From assembly GCA_018114805.1 (NCBI GenBank), contig CP073042.1, positions 5,563,501 through 5,627,500 on the forward strand: a stretch of DNA of 64,000 nucleotides, in the 5' to 3' direction. The DNA comes from Candidatus Streptomyces philanthi. GTDB taxonomy: Bacteria > Actinomycetota > Actinomycetes > Streptomycetales > Streptomycetaceae. The position numbers were made by a program, and so were the translations under genes. Positions within the stretch are counted from its first letter, which is position 1. Every line of letters starts with the position of its first letter. The notes beneath the pieces were generated by a model. It worked only from the letters and a program-made list of their open reading frames with translations. It was not told the DNA's origin and did no database searches. This document shows, one piece after another, positions 1-8,944 of the stretch.

Positions 1-2
1 GC

Positions 3-605
3 GCGTTCCTGGCCCACGGCTCGCTCACCGAGCCCGGCCGCTCGTCCTCCCTCGAGGTGACGTGCCCCGGGCCGGAGGCCGCCCTCGCGCTGGTCGGCGC
101 GGCGCGCCGACTCCAGATCGCGAGCAAGGCGCGCGAGGTGCGCGGCGTTGACCGGGTCGTGGTCCGGGACGGGGACGCGATCGGTGCGCTGTTGACGCGG
201 CTGGGCGCGCACGAGTCGGTGCTGGCCTGGGAGGAGCGCCGGATGCGGCGCGAGGTGCGGGCCACCGCCAACCGGCTGGCCAACTTCGACGACGCCAACC
301 TGCGCCGCTCCGCCCGCGCGGCCGTGGCCGCGGGCGCCCGGGCGCAGCGCGCCCTGGAGATCCTGGGCGAGGAGGTGCCCGAGCACCTGGCCGCCGCCGG
401 TCGGCTGCGCATGGAGCACAAGCAGGCGTCCCTCGAGGAGTTGGGCGCCCTCGCCGACCCGCCGTTGACCAAGGACGCGGTGGCCGGTCGGATCAGGCGA
501 CTGCTGGCCATGGCCGACAAGCGGGCCCAGGATCTGGGCATCCCGGGCACCGAATCCAACCTGGCCGACCTGGGCGAGGAGATGGTGGAAGGCGCCGTCG
601 GCTGA
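3..605 (+). CDS. whiA: WhiA sporulation regulator, C-terminal part (5' end outside window)
   Basis: C-terminal 200 residues of WhiA, the DNA-binding protein that acts with WhiB to switch on sporulation-septation genes in aerial hyphae. The frame is open from the first bases, so the gene begins before the window. The visible part starts in the end of the LAGLIDADG-like domain (AFLAHGSLTEPG), then the helical NFDDANLRRS segment, and ends with the helix-turn-helix stretch around LTKDAVAGRIRRLLAMADKR that contacts DNA. Residues and order match the family closely. It lies 324 nt upstream of gap in the same direction, the usual actinobacterial order (whiA-gap-pgk-tpiA). Confidence 0.93.
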   Translation, partial: AFLAHGSLTEPGRSSSLEVTCPGPEAALALVGAARRLQIASKAREVRGVDRVVVRDGDAIGALLTRLGAHESVLAWEERRMRREVRATANRLANFDDANLRRSARAAVAAGARAQRALEILGEEVPEHLAAAGRLRMEHKQASLEELGALADPPLTKDAVAGRIRRLLAMADKRAQDLGIPGTESNLADLGEEMVEGAVG

Positions 606-929
606 CCGCCGCCACGCTGGCCGACGTCGCCGAAGCGCGCGGCCCACGCCCGCGCGTGCGCCGGTTCGGCTTGACCGGGGGTGTGCCGCAGGTCGTGGCC
701 GGGTACCCGAGGGGCCCGGCGGCCCGGCCGCGCCGGGCGCGTGCGAGGGCCCGCTCGGCCGCTTCCCACAAGGGCTGGAACGCCTCGCGGGCCCTTGGTT
801 TCAGCGCCTGTCCGGGCCCCGGTCAAATGTCACGTACGGGTCGCGTACGCGGTAGGGTCGAGGGCGGTCGGGGACATCCCATACAGCTCGCCGGCGTCCA
901 GACCGGCACACCAACGAGGAGATCGGTTC
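606..929 (+). promoter_or_regulatory. whiA-gap intergenic region, probable gap promoter
   Basis: No convincing gene in these 324 nt. It is extremely GC-rich up to about 820, then drops slightly before gap. A TAGGGT hexamer near 872 is a plausible -10 element for gap, about 55 nt before its GTG; I see no strong -35 at the right distance. A GAGGA ribosome-binding site sits 9 nt before the gap start. Confidence 0.4.
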
Positions 930-1934
<1,005 letters not shown>

Positions 1935-1961
1935 GATTCCCCGGCCGCACTGCCCGGCGCG

Positions 1962-1981
1962 CCCCCCGCGATCGCGGGGGG
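1962..1981 (+). terminator. GC-rich palindrome after gap
   Basis: A perfect 20-bp palindrome, CCCCCCGCGATCGCGGGGGG, lies 27 nt after the gap stop. It can fold into a strong hairpin without a U-tract, the usual streptomycete terminator or processing form. It may lower read-through from gap into pgk. Confidence 0.6.
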
Positions 1982-2133
1982 GGCGGGCCGAGGGCACGGA
2001 GGCGCGGGGCGGTGTCCCCGGCTACCGGGTCACTGAGATGTGTTGCGGACAGGGCTCGGGAGACGCGACGGCGCGTCGTCCGGGCCCTGTCCCATGCAGG
2101 CCCACCGTGGAGACTCAAGGAGTCCAGGAAGCA

Positions 2134-3345
2134 ATGAAGACGATCGACGACCTCAGCAAGGACGGCCTGGCGGGCAAGCGGGTGTTCGTCCGTGCCGACC
2201 TCAACGTGCCGCTTGAGGGCGCCACCATCACCGGCGACGGCCGCATCCGGGCCGTCGCCCCGACGATCGCTAGGCTCGCCGACGCCGGCGCCAAGGTGAT
2301 CGTCGCCTCGCACCTCGGCCGCCCGGGGGGCGCGCCGGACGAGCGGTACTCGCTCGCCCCGGTCGCGACCCGGCTCGGCGAGCTGCTCGGCAAGGACGTC
2401 ACGTTCGCCACCGACACCGTGGGGGACAGCGCCAAGGCCACCGTCGCCGCTCTGGGCGACGGCGAGGTCACGCTGCTGGAGAACCTCCGTTTCAACGCCG
2501 GTGAGACCAGCAAGGACGAGGCCGAGCGGGCCGTCTTCGCCGACCAGCTCGCCGCGCTCGCCGACCTCTACGTCGGCGACGGCTTCGGCGCGGTGCACCG
2601 CAAGCACGCCTCGGTCTACGACCTGCCGGCCAGGCTGCCGCACGCCGCAGGCGACCTGATCGCCACCGAGGTCGGCGTGTTGCGGAAGCTCACCGACGAC
2701 GTGCAGCGGCCGTACGCGGTCGTCCTCGGCGGCGCCAAGGTCTCCGACAAGCTCGGCGTCATCGACCACCTGCTGGAGAAGGCCGACCGCATCCTCATCG
2801 GCGGCGGCATGGTCTATACCTTCCTCAAGGCCCAGGGCCACGAGGTCGGCTCCTCGCTGCTCCAGGAGGACCAGCTCCCGGCTGTCCGCGACTACCTGGC
2901 GCGGGCCAAGGAGCGCGGCGTGGAGTTCGTGCTGCCGGTGGACGTGCTGGTCGCGCCCGCCTTCCCGGACCTTGCGGCCAAGGCCGACACCCACCCGGAG
3001 ACGGTCGCGGCGGACGCCATGCCGGCCGGCAAGATGGGCCTGGACATCGGCCCGGAGACCCGCAAGCTGTACGCATCGAAGCTCGCCGACGCGGCCACCG
3101 TCTTCTGGAACGGGCCGATGGGCGTCTTCGAGCACCCCGACTACGCCGACGGCACCAAGGCCGTCACCCAGGCGCTCCTCGACAGCTCGGCCTTCTCGGT
3201 GGTCGGCGGCGGAGACTTGGCCGCGGCCGTGCGCATCCTGTGCTTCGACGAGAACGCTTTCGGCCACATTTCGACCGGTGGCGGCGCCAGCCTCGAATAC
3301 CTCGAAGGCAAGACGCTCCCCGGCCTCGCCGCACTGGAGGACTGA
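2134..3345 (+). CDS. pgk: Phosphoglycerate kinase
   Basis: Transfers the high-energy phosphate of 1,3-bisphosphoglycerate to ADP in glycolysis; cytosolic. 403 residues, typical for bacteria. Visible motifs: RADLNVP near residue 20 (substrate-binding arginine), HLGRP, LENLRF, GGAKVSDK near residue 200 and VFWNGPMGVFE, plus the C-terminal GGGDLAAAV nucleotide loop. The ATG at 2134 matches the family N-terminus (MKTIDDL) and follows AGTCCAGGAAGCA. It ends 5 nt before tpiA, so the two are almost certainly co-transcribed. Confidence 0.97.
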   Translation: MKTIDDLSKDGLAGKRVFVRADLNVPLEGATITGDGRIRAVAPTIARLADAGAKVIVASHLGRPGGAPDERYSLAPVATRLGELLGKDVTFATDTVGDSAKATVAALGDGEVTLLENLRFNAGETSKDEAERAVFADQLAALADLYVGDGFGAVHRKHASVYDLPARLPHAAGDLIATEVGVLRKLTDDVQRPYAVVLGGAKVSDKLGVIDHLLEKADRILIGGGMVYTFLKAQGHEVGSSLLQEDQLPAVRDYLARAKERGVEFVLPVDVLVAPAFPDLAAKADTHPETVAADAMPAGKMGLDIGPETRKLYASKLADAATVFWNGPMGVFEHPDYADGTKAVTQALLDSSAFSVVGGGDLAAAVRILCFDENAFGHISTGGGASLEYLEGKTLPGLAALED

Positions 3346-3350
3346 ACACC

Positions 3351-4127
3351 GTGAGTGACCGCACCCCGCTGATGGCGGGCAACTGGAAGATGAACCTCAA
3401 CCACCTCGAGGCCATCGCGCACGTCCAGAAGCTCGCCTTCGCGCTCGCCGACAAGGACTACGACACCGTCGAGGTCGCCGTCCTGCCGCCCTTCACCGAC
3501 CTGCGGTCGGTGCAGACGCTGGTCAACGGCGACAAGCTCAAGATCAAGTACGGCGCACAGGACATCTCGGCGCACGACTCCGGCGCGTACACCGGTGAGA
3601 TCTCCGGCCCCATGCTGGCCAAGCTCAAGTGCACGTACGCGGCCGTCGGGCACTCCGAGCGCCGCCAGTACCACGGCGAGACGGACCAGGTCTGCAACGC
3701 CAAGGTCAAGGCCGCCTACAAGCACGGCATCACGCCCATCCTGTGCGTGGGCGAGGGCCTGGAGGTACGCAAGGCCGGGCAGCACGTGCCACACACGCTC
3801 GCGCAGGTGGACGGGGCGCTGGAGGACCTGCCGGCCGAGCAGGCCGAGTTCATCGTCATCGCCTACGAGCCGGTCTGGGCGATCGGCACCGGCGAGGTGG
3901 CCACGCCTGAGGACGTGCAGGAGGTCTGCTCGGCCATCCGCAAGCGCCTGGCGGAGCTCTACAACAAGGACCTCGCCGACAAGGTGCGCATCCAGTACGG
4001 CGGTTCGGTCAAGGCGGCCAACATCGCCGCGATCATGGCCAAGCCCGACGTGGACGGCGCGCTGATCGGCGGCGCGGCGCTCGACGCGGACGAGTTCGTC
4101 AAGATCGTCCGCTTCCGCGACCAGTAG
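3351..4127 (+). CDS. tpiA: Triose-phosphate isomerase
   Basis: Interconverts dihydroxyacetone phosphate and glyceraldehyde-3-phosphate. 258 residues, normal length. NWKMN near the N-terminus carries the electrophilic lysine; GHSERR gives the catalytic His101 and AYEPVWAIGTG the catalytic Glu173; YGGSVK and the phosphate-binding loop GGAALD follow. GTG start 5 nt after the pgk stop, giving the family N-terminus MSDRTPLMAGNWKMN. Two hairpins follow immediately, so the glycolytic operon probably ends here. Confidence 0.97.
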   Translation: MSDRTPLMAGNWKMNLNHLEAIAHVQKLAFALADKDYDTVEVAVLPPFTDLRSVQTLVNGDKLKIKYGAQDISAHDSGAYTGEISGPMLAKLKCTYAAVGHSERRQYHGETDQVCNAKVKAAYKHGITPILCVGEGLEVRKAGQHVPHTLAQVDGALEDLPAEQAEFIVIAYEPVWAIGTGEVATPEDVQEVCSAIRKRLAELYNKDLADKVRIQYGGSVKAANIAAIMAKPDVDGALIGGAALDADEFVKIVRFRDQ

Positions 4128-4135
4128 CAGCTATG

Positions 4136-4156
4136 ACGACGGGGCCACCCCGTCGT
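4136..4156 (+). terminator. Terminator hairpin after tpiA
   Basis: ACGACGGGG-CCA-CCCCGTCGT: a perfect 9-bp stem with a 3-nt loop, 8 nt after the tpiA stop. No U-tract. Its position after a three-gene operon supports a terminator. Confidence 0.75.
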
Positions 4157-4161
4157 ACCCT

Positions 4162-4203
4162 GTCGGGGCCGGGACTGGCGTTAACGCGCTGTCCGGCCCC
4201 GAC
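4162..4203 (+). terminator. Second hairpin downstream of tpiA
   Basis: GTCGGGGCCGG and its exact complement CCGGCCCCGAC are separated by 20 nt. It follows the first hairpin by 5 nt, so the tpiA-secG gap holds tandem terminators. secG, 70 nt on, therefore likely has its own promoter in the AT-richer stretch 4210-4260. Confidence 0.65.
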
Positions 4204-4275
4204 GGCGTTCAACGATTCCATCAGTTTCATCAGATCGTTTTCAGAATTCTTGCATCCCAGAGAGTTGGTCCAGCC

Positions 4276-4509
4276 GTGGAAACTGGGTTCTCAATCGCCC
4301 TCATCATCTTCAGTGGGCTGTTGATGATGCTCGTGCTCATGCACAAGGGAAAGGGTGGCGGCCTGTCCGATATGTTCGGTGGCGGAATGCAGTCCTCTGT
4401 CGGCGGCTCTTCTGTCGCCGAGCGTAACCTTAACCGCATCACCGTTGTGGTCGGTCTGCTGTGGTTCGCATGCATCGTCGTGCTCGGCGTGCTGATGAAG
4501 CTGGATTAA
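4276..4509 (+). CDS. secG: SecG, preprotein translocase subunit
   Basis: Small membrane subunit of the SecYEG channel that stimulates protein export. 77 residues with two membrane helices (about residues 3-20 and 53-73) joined by a glycine-rich cytoplasmic loop HKGKGGGLSDMFGGG, the SecG signature. GTG start at 4276 gives the family N-terminus (METGFSIALIIFSG). The leader is unusually AT-rich for this genome. It sits between tpiA and the RbpA-family gene as in other actinobacteria. Confidence 0.95.
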   Translation: METGFSIALIIFSGLLMMLVLMHKGKGGGLSDMFGGGMQSSVGGSSVAERNLNRITVVVGLLWFACIVVLGVLMKLD

Positions 4510-4674
4510 CTGACACACCGTCGTAAGCGCAGCCTATTATTGGGCTTGCGTCCTCGGGGGCGGGGTGTAACTCCTGTCGCTGGACGCGCGTTGGGCCTTA
4601 CATAGACTGGGGCGCCCGGCAGCGGAGCCGCCTATCGGATGCTTCGCGGCACCATCACGCAGGGAGTTACAACC

Positions 4675-5010
4675 GTGGCAAGTGGCAACGCGATCCGAGG
4701 AAGTAGGGTCGGAGCGGGGCCGATGGGGGAGGCGGAGCGAGGCGAGTCAGCGCCGCGCCTCCGCATTTCCTTCTGGTGCTCGAACGGGCACGAGACTCAG
4801 CCGAGCTTCGCCAGCGATGCGCAGATTCCCGAAACGTGGGACTGTCCGCGCTGCGGCTTCCCCGCCGGAATGGACCGGGAGAACCCGCCGGACCCGCCGC
4901 GCACCGAGCCGTACAAGACGCACCTCGCCTACGTGCGGGAGCGGCGCAGCGACGCGGACGGCGAGGCGATCCTCGCGGAGGCGCTGGCCAAGCTCCGCGG
5001 CGAGATCTGA
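4675..5010 (+). CDS. rbpA: RbpA-family RNA polymerase-binding protein (probable second paralogue)
   Basis: 111-residue protein of the RbpA family, actinobacterial RNA polymerase-binding proteins that stabilise the holoenzyme with the principal sigma factor. Seen: a charged N-terminal tail with RGSRVGAGP, a small domain with two CxxxH/CxxC-like elements (CSNGH and CPRCG) that could bind zinc, and a C-terminal helix RERRSDADGEAILAEALAK resembling the sigma-interacting helix. GTG at 4675 is preferred over upstream in-frame starts because AGGGAG lies 8 nt before it. From memory the classical S. coelicolor RbpA has a different sequence and lies elsewhere, so this is probably the RbpB-type paralogue. 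A weak promoter (TGGACG, 16 nt, TAGACT) ends near 4610. Confidence 0.8.
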   Translation: MASGNAIRGSRVGAGPMGEAERGESAPRLRISFWCSNGHETQPSFASDAQIPETWDCPRCGFPAGMDRENPPDPPRTEPYKTHLAYVRERRSDADGEAILAEALAKLRGEI

Positions 5011-5096
5011 CGGGCCGCAGGGCCGCCCCGCACGGACCCCGTCCGGCACCCGGGTCGTGACCGCCACGCAGCGCACGCCCCCTCCGGCATCGACAG

Positions 5097-5140
5097 GGGC
5101 CCGGCAGCGCGCCCCCCGCGGGGGGCGCGCTGCCGGGCCC
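5097..5140 (+). terminator. Perfect 44-nt palindrome between rbpA-like gene and pgi
   Basis: Two exactly complementary 22-nt arms abut with no spacer. The left arm starts GGGCCCGGCAGCGCG and the right arm ends CGCGCTGCCGGGCCC. It lies 86 nt after the rbpA-like stop and 113 nt before pgi. Best read as a strong rho-independent-like terminator, working in either direction. Confidence 0.8.
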
Positions 5141-5253
5141 TCGTCGTGCGCCGGGGCTCGATGTCGTGCGTCGGGTCGCGATAACGACGTATCACCGCCC
5201 TGATCAACTAGGTTGGGCGACGCTGGCGCGCAATGACGAGAAGAATAGGGCTG

Positions 5254-6915
5254 ATGTCCGAGATGAACGCTGAAGGCCGAACCCGGCTCGACCAGATGCC
5301 GGAGTGGATCGCGCTGGGAGAGCACCGAGAGCAGCTCGGGGAAGTGCGCCTGCGCGAGGTGTTCGCGGCCGACCCCACGCGCGGTGAGCGCTACGCCCTC
5401 CAGGTCGGCGATCTCTACCTGGACTACTCCAAGCACCTGGTGACCGACGAGACGCTGCGGTTGCTGCGGGCGCTGGCCGCGGCGAGCGGCGTCGCGGAGC
5501 TGCGGGACGCGATGTTCCGCGGCGACAAGATCAACGTCACCGAGGGCCGTTCCGTGCTCCACACGGCGCTGCGGGCCCCGCTGTCGAAGGTCATCGAGTC
5601 CGACGGCGAGAACGTGGTGCCCGCCGTGCACGCGGTGCTCACCAAGATGGCGACCTTCTCCGACCGCGTCCGCTCGGGTGACTGGACCGGTCACACCGGT
5701 AAGCGGATCAGGACGGTCGTCAATATCGGTATCGGCGGCTCTGACCTGGGCCCCGCCATGGCCTATGACGCGCTGCGCGCGTACAGCGCACGCCACCTGG
5801 ATTTCCGTTTCGTGTCCAATGTGGACGGCGCCGATCTGCACGAGGCAATCCGTGATCTGGACGCGGCCGAGACGCTGTTCATCGTGGCCTCCAAGACCTT
5901 TACCACCATCGAGACGATCACCAATGCGACGTCTGCCCGCGACTGGCTGCTGACCGAGCTGGGGGCCGGCCAGGAAGCGGTGGCCAAGCACTTCGTCGCG
6001 CTGTCCACCAACGCGGGGAAGGTCCCCGAATTCGGCATCGATCCGGCCAACATGTTCGAGTTCTGGGACTGGGTCGGCGGACGTTACTCCTACGACTCCG
6101 CCATCGGGCTCTCCCTGATGATCGCCATCGGTCACGACCGGTTCCGGGAGATGCTCGCGGGCTTCCACTTGGTCGACGAGCATTTCCTCAGCACGCCGCC
6201 CGAGGAGAACGTGCCGCTCCTGCTCGGCCTGCTCGGCGTCTGGTACCGTGGCTTCCACGACGCACAGTCGCACGCTGCCCTGCCGTACAGCCACTACCTG
6301 TCCAAGTTCACGGCCTACCTCCAGCAGCTCGACATGGAGTCCAACGGCAAGTCGGTGGACCGCGCGGGCCGGCCGGTGACCTGGCAGACCGGGCCGGTGG
6401 TGTGGGGCACGCCCGGCACCAACGGCCAGCACGCCTACTACCAGTTGCTGCACCAGGGCACCAAGCTCATCCCCGCGGACCTGATCGGCTTCGCCAAGCC
6501 GGTGGACGACCTGCGGCCCGGCCTCGTGGACCAGCACGACCTGCTCATGACCAACCTGTTCGCGCAGGGCCAGGCGCTGGCGTTCGGCAAGACGGCCGAC
6601 GAGGTCAGGGCTGAGGGTGTGGCCGAGGAACTCGTGCCGCACAAGACGTTCCACGGCGACCGGCCGACCACCACCATCCTCGCCAGCGAACTCACGCCCT
6701 CGGTGCTCGGACAGTTGATCGCGCTCTACGAGCACAAGGTCTTTGTGCAGGGCGCCATCTGGAACATCGACTCCTTCGACCAGTGGGGCGTCGAACTCGG
6801 CAAGGTCCTGGCCAAGCGGGTCGAGCCGGCGCTGCGCACCGACGAACAGGTGCCCGGCCTCGACAGCTCGACGGCGACCCTGGTGGCCAGGTACCGGGCG
6901 CTGCGGGGGCGTTGA
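5254..6915 (+). CDS. pgi: Glucose-6-phosphate isomerase
   Basis: Interconverts glucose-6-phosphate and fructose-6-phosphate, linking glycolysis to the adjacent pentose-phosphate genes. About 553 residues, the long bacterial/eukaryotic PGI form. The SIS-fold signature is intact: IGIGGSDLGP (phosphate loop), VASKTFTT, VGGRYS, and GVWYRGFHDAQSHAALPYS; QGAIWNIDSFDQWGVELGK near the C-terminus is the second PGI signature. Start uncertain: ATG 5254 has GAAG 10 nt and AGGG 3 nt upstream, ATG 5263 (MNAEGRTRL) also fits the family, and ATG 5233 has no ribosome-binding site. Convergent with pgl, separated by a hairpin. Confidence 0.96.
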   Translation: MSEMNAEGRTRLDQMPEWIALGEHREQLGEVRLREVFAADPTRGERYALQVGDLYLDYSKHLVTDETLRLLRALAAASGVAELRDAMFRGDKINVTEGRSVLHTALRAPLSKVIESDGENVVPAVHAVLTKMATFSDRVRSGDWTGHTGKRIRTVVNIGIGGSDLGPAMAYDALRAYSARHLDFRFVSNVDGADLHEAIRDLDAAETLFIVASKTFTTIETITNATSARDWLLTELGAGQEAVAKHFVALSTNAGKVPEFGIDPANMFEFWDWVGGRYSYDSAIGLSLMIAIGHDRFREMLAGFHLVDEHFLSTPPEENVPLLLGLLGVWYRGFHDAQSHAALPYSHYLSKFTAYLQQLDMESNGKSVDRAGRPVTWQTGPVVWGTPGTNGQHAYYQLLHQGTKLIPADLIGFAKPVDDLRPGLVDQHDLLMTNLFAQGQALAFGKTADEVRAEGVAEELVPHKTFHGDRPTTTILASELTPSVLGQLIALYEHKVFVQGAIWNIDSFDQWGVELGKVLAKRVEPALRTDEQVPGLDSSTATLVARYRALRGR

Positions 6916-6970
6916 GTCCGTCACGGCCGAGTCGGTAGTCGGCGATAGCCGGGCCGCGCGGTAGCGAAAG

Positions 6971-7010
6971 CGCCCGGCCGCCACCCCGTGTGCGGGGCGG
7001 CGGCCGGGCG
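6971..7010. terminator. Bidirectional terminator between pgi and pgl
   Basis: CGCCCGGCCGCCACCCCG pairs with CGGGGCGGCGGCCGGGCG across a TGTG loop (18-bp stem, one G-T mismatch). It sits between the convergent pgi and pgl stops, so it can serve both. Confidence 0.8.
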
Positions 7011-7043
7011 TAGGCCCCGGCCGGTTACGAGCGGCGCGGTCGC

Positions 7044-7850
7044 TCAGGGCGAGGACGGCGGATACAGGCCGCGGGGCAACTCGGTCGCCGCGCTCTGGTC
7101 AAGGAGCCACAGGGTGCGGCTCTGCCCGCGCGCGCCCGCAGCCGGGGCCTGCACCTCGCTGGCGCCCGACAGGGCCATGGCCACGGCCCCCGCCTTGTCG
7201 TCGCCCGCGGCGAGCAACCACACCTCACGGGCCGCGCGGATCGCCGGCAGCGTCAGGGAGATGCGGGTGGGCGGCGGCTTGGGCGCGCCGTGCACGCCGA
7301 CCACCATCCGCTCGGTCTCCCGCACCGCGGGCAGCTCCGGGAAGAGCGAGGCGATGTGCGTGTCCGGGCCGACGCCGAGGAGCAGCACGTCGAAGCCCGG
7401 TACGCCGCGACCGCCGGCGCCGGCCGGTGGCGACGCGGTCTCCCGCGCGGCGGCGGTGGCCAGCTCCGCGGCGTACGCGGCGGCCGCCCCGTCGGCTTCC
7501 CCGGCGTAGGCGCCGTCGGACGCCGGCATCGGGTGCACCCGGGCCGGGTCCAGCGGCACCGCGTCCAGCAGCGCCTGGCGGGCCTGGGTCACGTTGCGCT
7601 CTGGGTCGCCCTCCGGTAGGAACCTCTCGTCGCCCCACCACAGATCGAGCCGCGACCAGTCGATCGCGTCCCGCGCCGGGGAATCGGCCAGCGCCGCCAG
7701 CAGCCCGTTGCTGTTGCGGCCACCGGTGAGCACGACCGAGGCCGACCCCCGGGCGGCCTGCGCGTCGACCACCCGGGTGATCAGTCGCGCGGCGGCGGCC
7801 CGGGCTATCAGCTCCTTGTCGCGGTGGACCACGATCTGCGGCGCGCTCAC
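7044..7850 (-). CDS. pgl: 6-phosphogluconolactonase
   Basis: Hydrolyses 6-phosphogluconolactone to 6-phosphogluconate, step two of the oxidative pentose-phosphate pathway. 268 residues, DevB/Pgl type. Visible: VVLTGGRNSNGLLAAL, WWGDERFLPEGDPERN (the WGDER active-site motif) and LLGVGPDTHIASLFP. In this family the last motif usually reads GMGPDGHTASLFP, so the D-T-H order is a small variation. GTG start overlaps the opcA stop by 4 nt (GTGA), so translation is probably coupled. Last gene of the tkt-tal-zwf-opcA-pgl operon. Confidence 0.95.
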   Translation of the reverse strand: MSAPQIVVHRDKELIARAAAARLITRVVDAQAARGSASVVLTGGRNSNGLLAALADSPARDAIDWSRLDLWWGDERFLPEGDPERNVTQARQALLDAVPLDPARVHPMPASDGAYAGEADGAAAAYAAELATAAARETASPPAGAGGRGVPGFDVLLLGVGPDTHIASLFPELPAVRETERMVVGVHGAPKPPPTRISLTLPAIRAAREVWLLAAGDDKAGAVAMALSGASEVQAPAAGARGQSRTLWLLDQSAATELPRGLYPPSSP

Positions 7851-8944
7851 GTGGACGCCGCCTTCCTGGCCGAAGACGAAGCAGCCTTCTTCTTGCCCGA
7901 CTTGGTCGCGGCCTCAGCCCCGCCCTCGCCCTCCGGCGCGACCTCCGCCGGCGCCCTGGGCGCGGCGGGCTCACCGCGCACGGCGCCGGCCTTGGCGGCG
8001 CCCTTGGCCGCCGGGGCACCCGAGCCCAGCCGCTGCACGCCGTACTTGACGGCCGCGGCGTACGTCTCGTCCGGGTCCAGGCACCGCAGCTCCTCGGCGA
8101 TCAGCTCGGCGGTGTCGCGCCGGTGCAGCGCCACGTGCCGGTCGGGCTGCCCCTGCATCGCCAGCTTGGCCAGCGAGCCGTCCGCGCGGTCCAGGCAGAT
8201 CGTGCCGTCGGCCGTCTCCAGGTGCACCGCCGTGAGCCCGGGCCCGTCCGAGACGGTCCGCTCGACCGGCACCCCCAGCCGGTCGGCGAGCCAGAGCGCG
8301 AGCAGCTCGCTACTCGGGTTGTAAGCCTCGCCCTCGACCGAGGCCGAGGTGATCGGCGCGTGCTTCTGGTCCAGGGCCGCCGCCAGCACGCTGCGCCAGG
8401 GGGTGATCCGGGTCCAGGCCAGATCCGTGTCCCCGGGGGTGTAGGTGCCCGCCCGCAGGGCGAGCGTGGCGACTGGGTCCTCGGTGGCCTGGGCGTCGGT
8501 GATGCGGCGCGCGGCGAGCTGGCCGAGCAGGTCGTCGCTCGGGTGCTCCGGCGCGTCCTCCGGCCACCAGACCACGACCGGCGCGTCGGGTAGCAGCAGC
8601 GGCAGCACGACCGAGTGGGCGTGGCTGGCCAACTCGCCGTGCAGGCGCAGCAGCACCGTTTCTCCGGTGTTGCTCTCGCCGCCCACCCGGACCTCGGCGT
8701 CGAGCCGGGCGATCTTGCGGTCGCGCGGTGAGCAGCCGGGCCGGCGGATGACGACCAGGATGCGCGAGGGGTGTTCCTTGGACGCCTCGCTCGCGGCCTT
8801 GAGCGCGTCGTAGTGGTTGCCCTCGTCGGTGACGATCACCAACGTGAGCACCATCCCGACCGCCGGCGTCCCGCTGGCCCGGCGCGCCCGCACCAGCGCG
8901 GAGTTGATCTGGCTGGACGTGGTGTCCGTGAGATCGATGTTCAT
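7847..8944 (-). CDS. opcA: OpcA, glucose-6-phosphate dehydrogenase assembly protein
   Basis: Allosteric/assembly partner of glucose-6-phosphate dehydrogenase in cyanobacteria and actinobacteria. 365 residues. The start MNIDLTDTTSSQINSALVRARR is family-typical; the mid-region has VVWWPEDAP and LAWTRITPWR, characteristic of OpcA, and the C-terminus is a low-complexity Ala/Pro/Glu/Lys tail (last ~50 residues). ATG at 8944 overlaps the zwf stop by 4 nt (ATGA). Placement directly behind zwf matches its role. Confidence 0.93.
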   Translation of the reverse strand: MNIDLTDTTSSQINSALVRARRASGTPAVGMVLTLVIVTDEGNHYDALKAASEASKEHPSRILVVIRRPGCSPRDRKIARLDAEVRVGGESNTGETVLLRLHGELASHAHSVVLPLLLPDAPVVVWWPEDAPEHPSDDLLGQLAARRITDAQATEDPVATLALRAGTYTPGDTDLAWTRITPWRSVLAAALDQKHAPITSASVEGEAYNPSSELLALWLADRLGVPVERTVSDGPGLTAVHLETADGTICLDRADGSLAKLAMQGQPDRHVALHRRDTAELIAEELRCLDPDETYAAAVKYGVQRLGSGAPAAKGAAKAGAVRGEPAAPRAPAEVAPEGEGGAEAATKSGKKKAASSSARKAAST

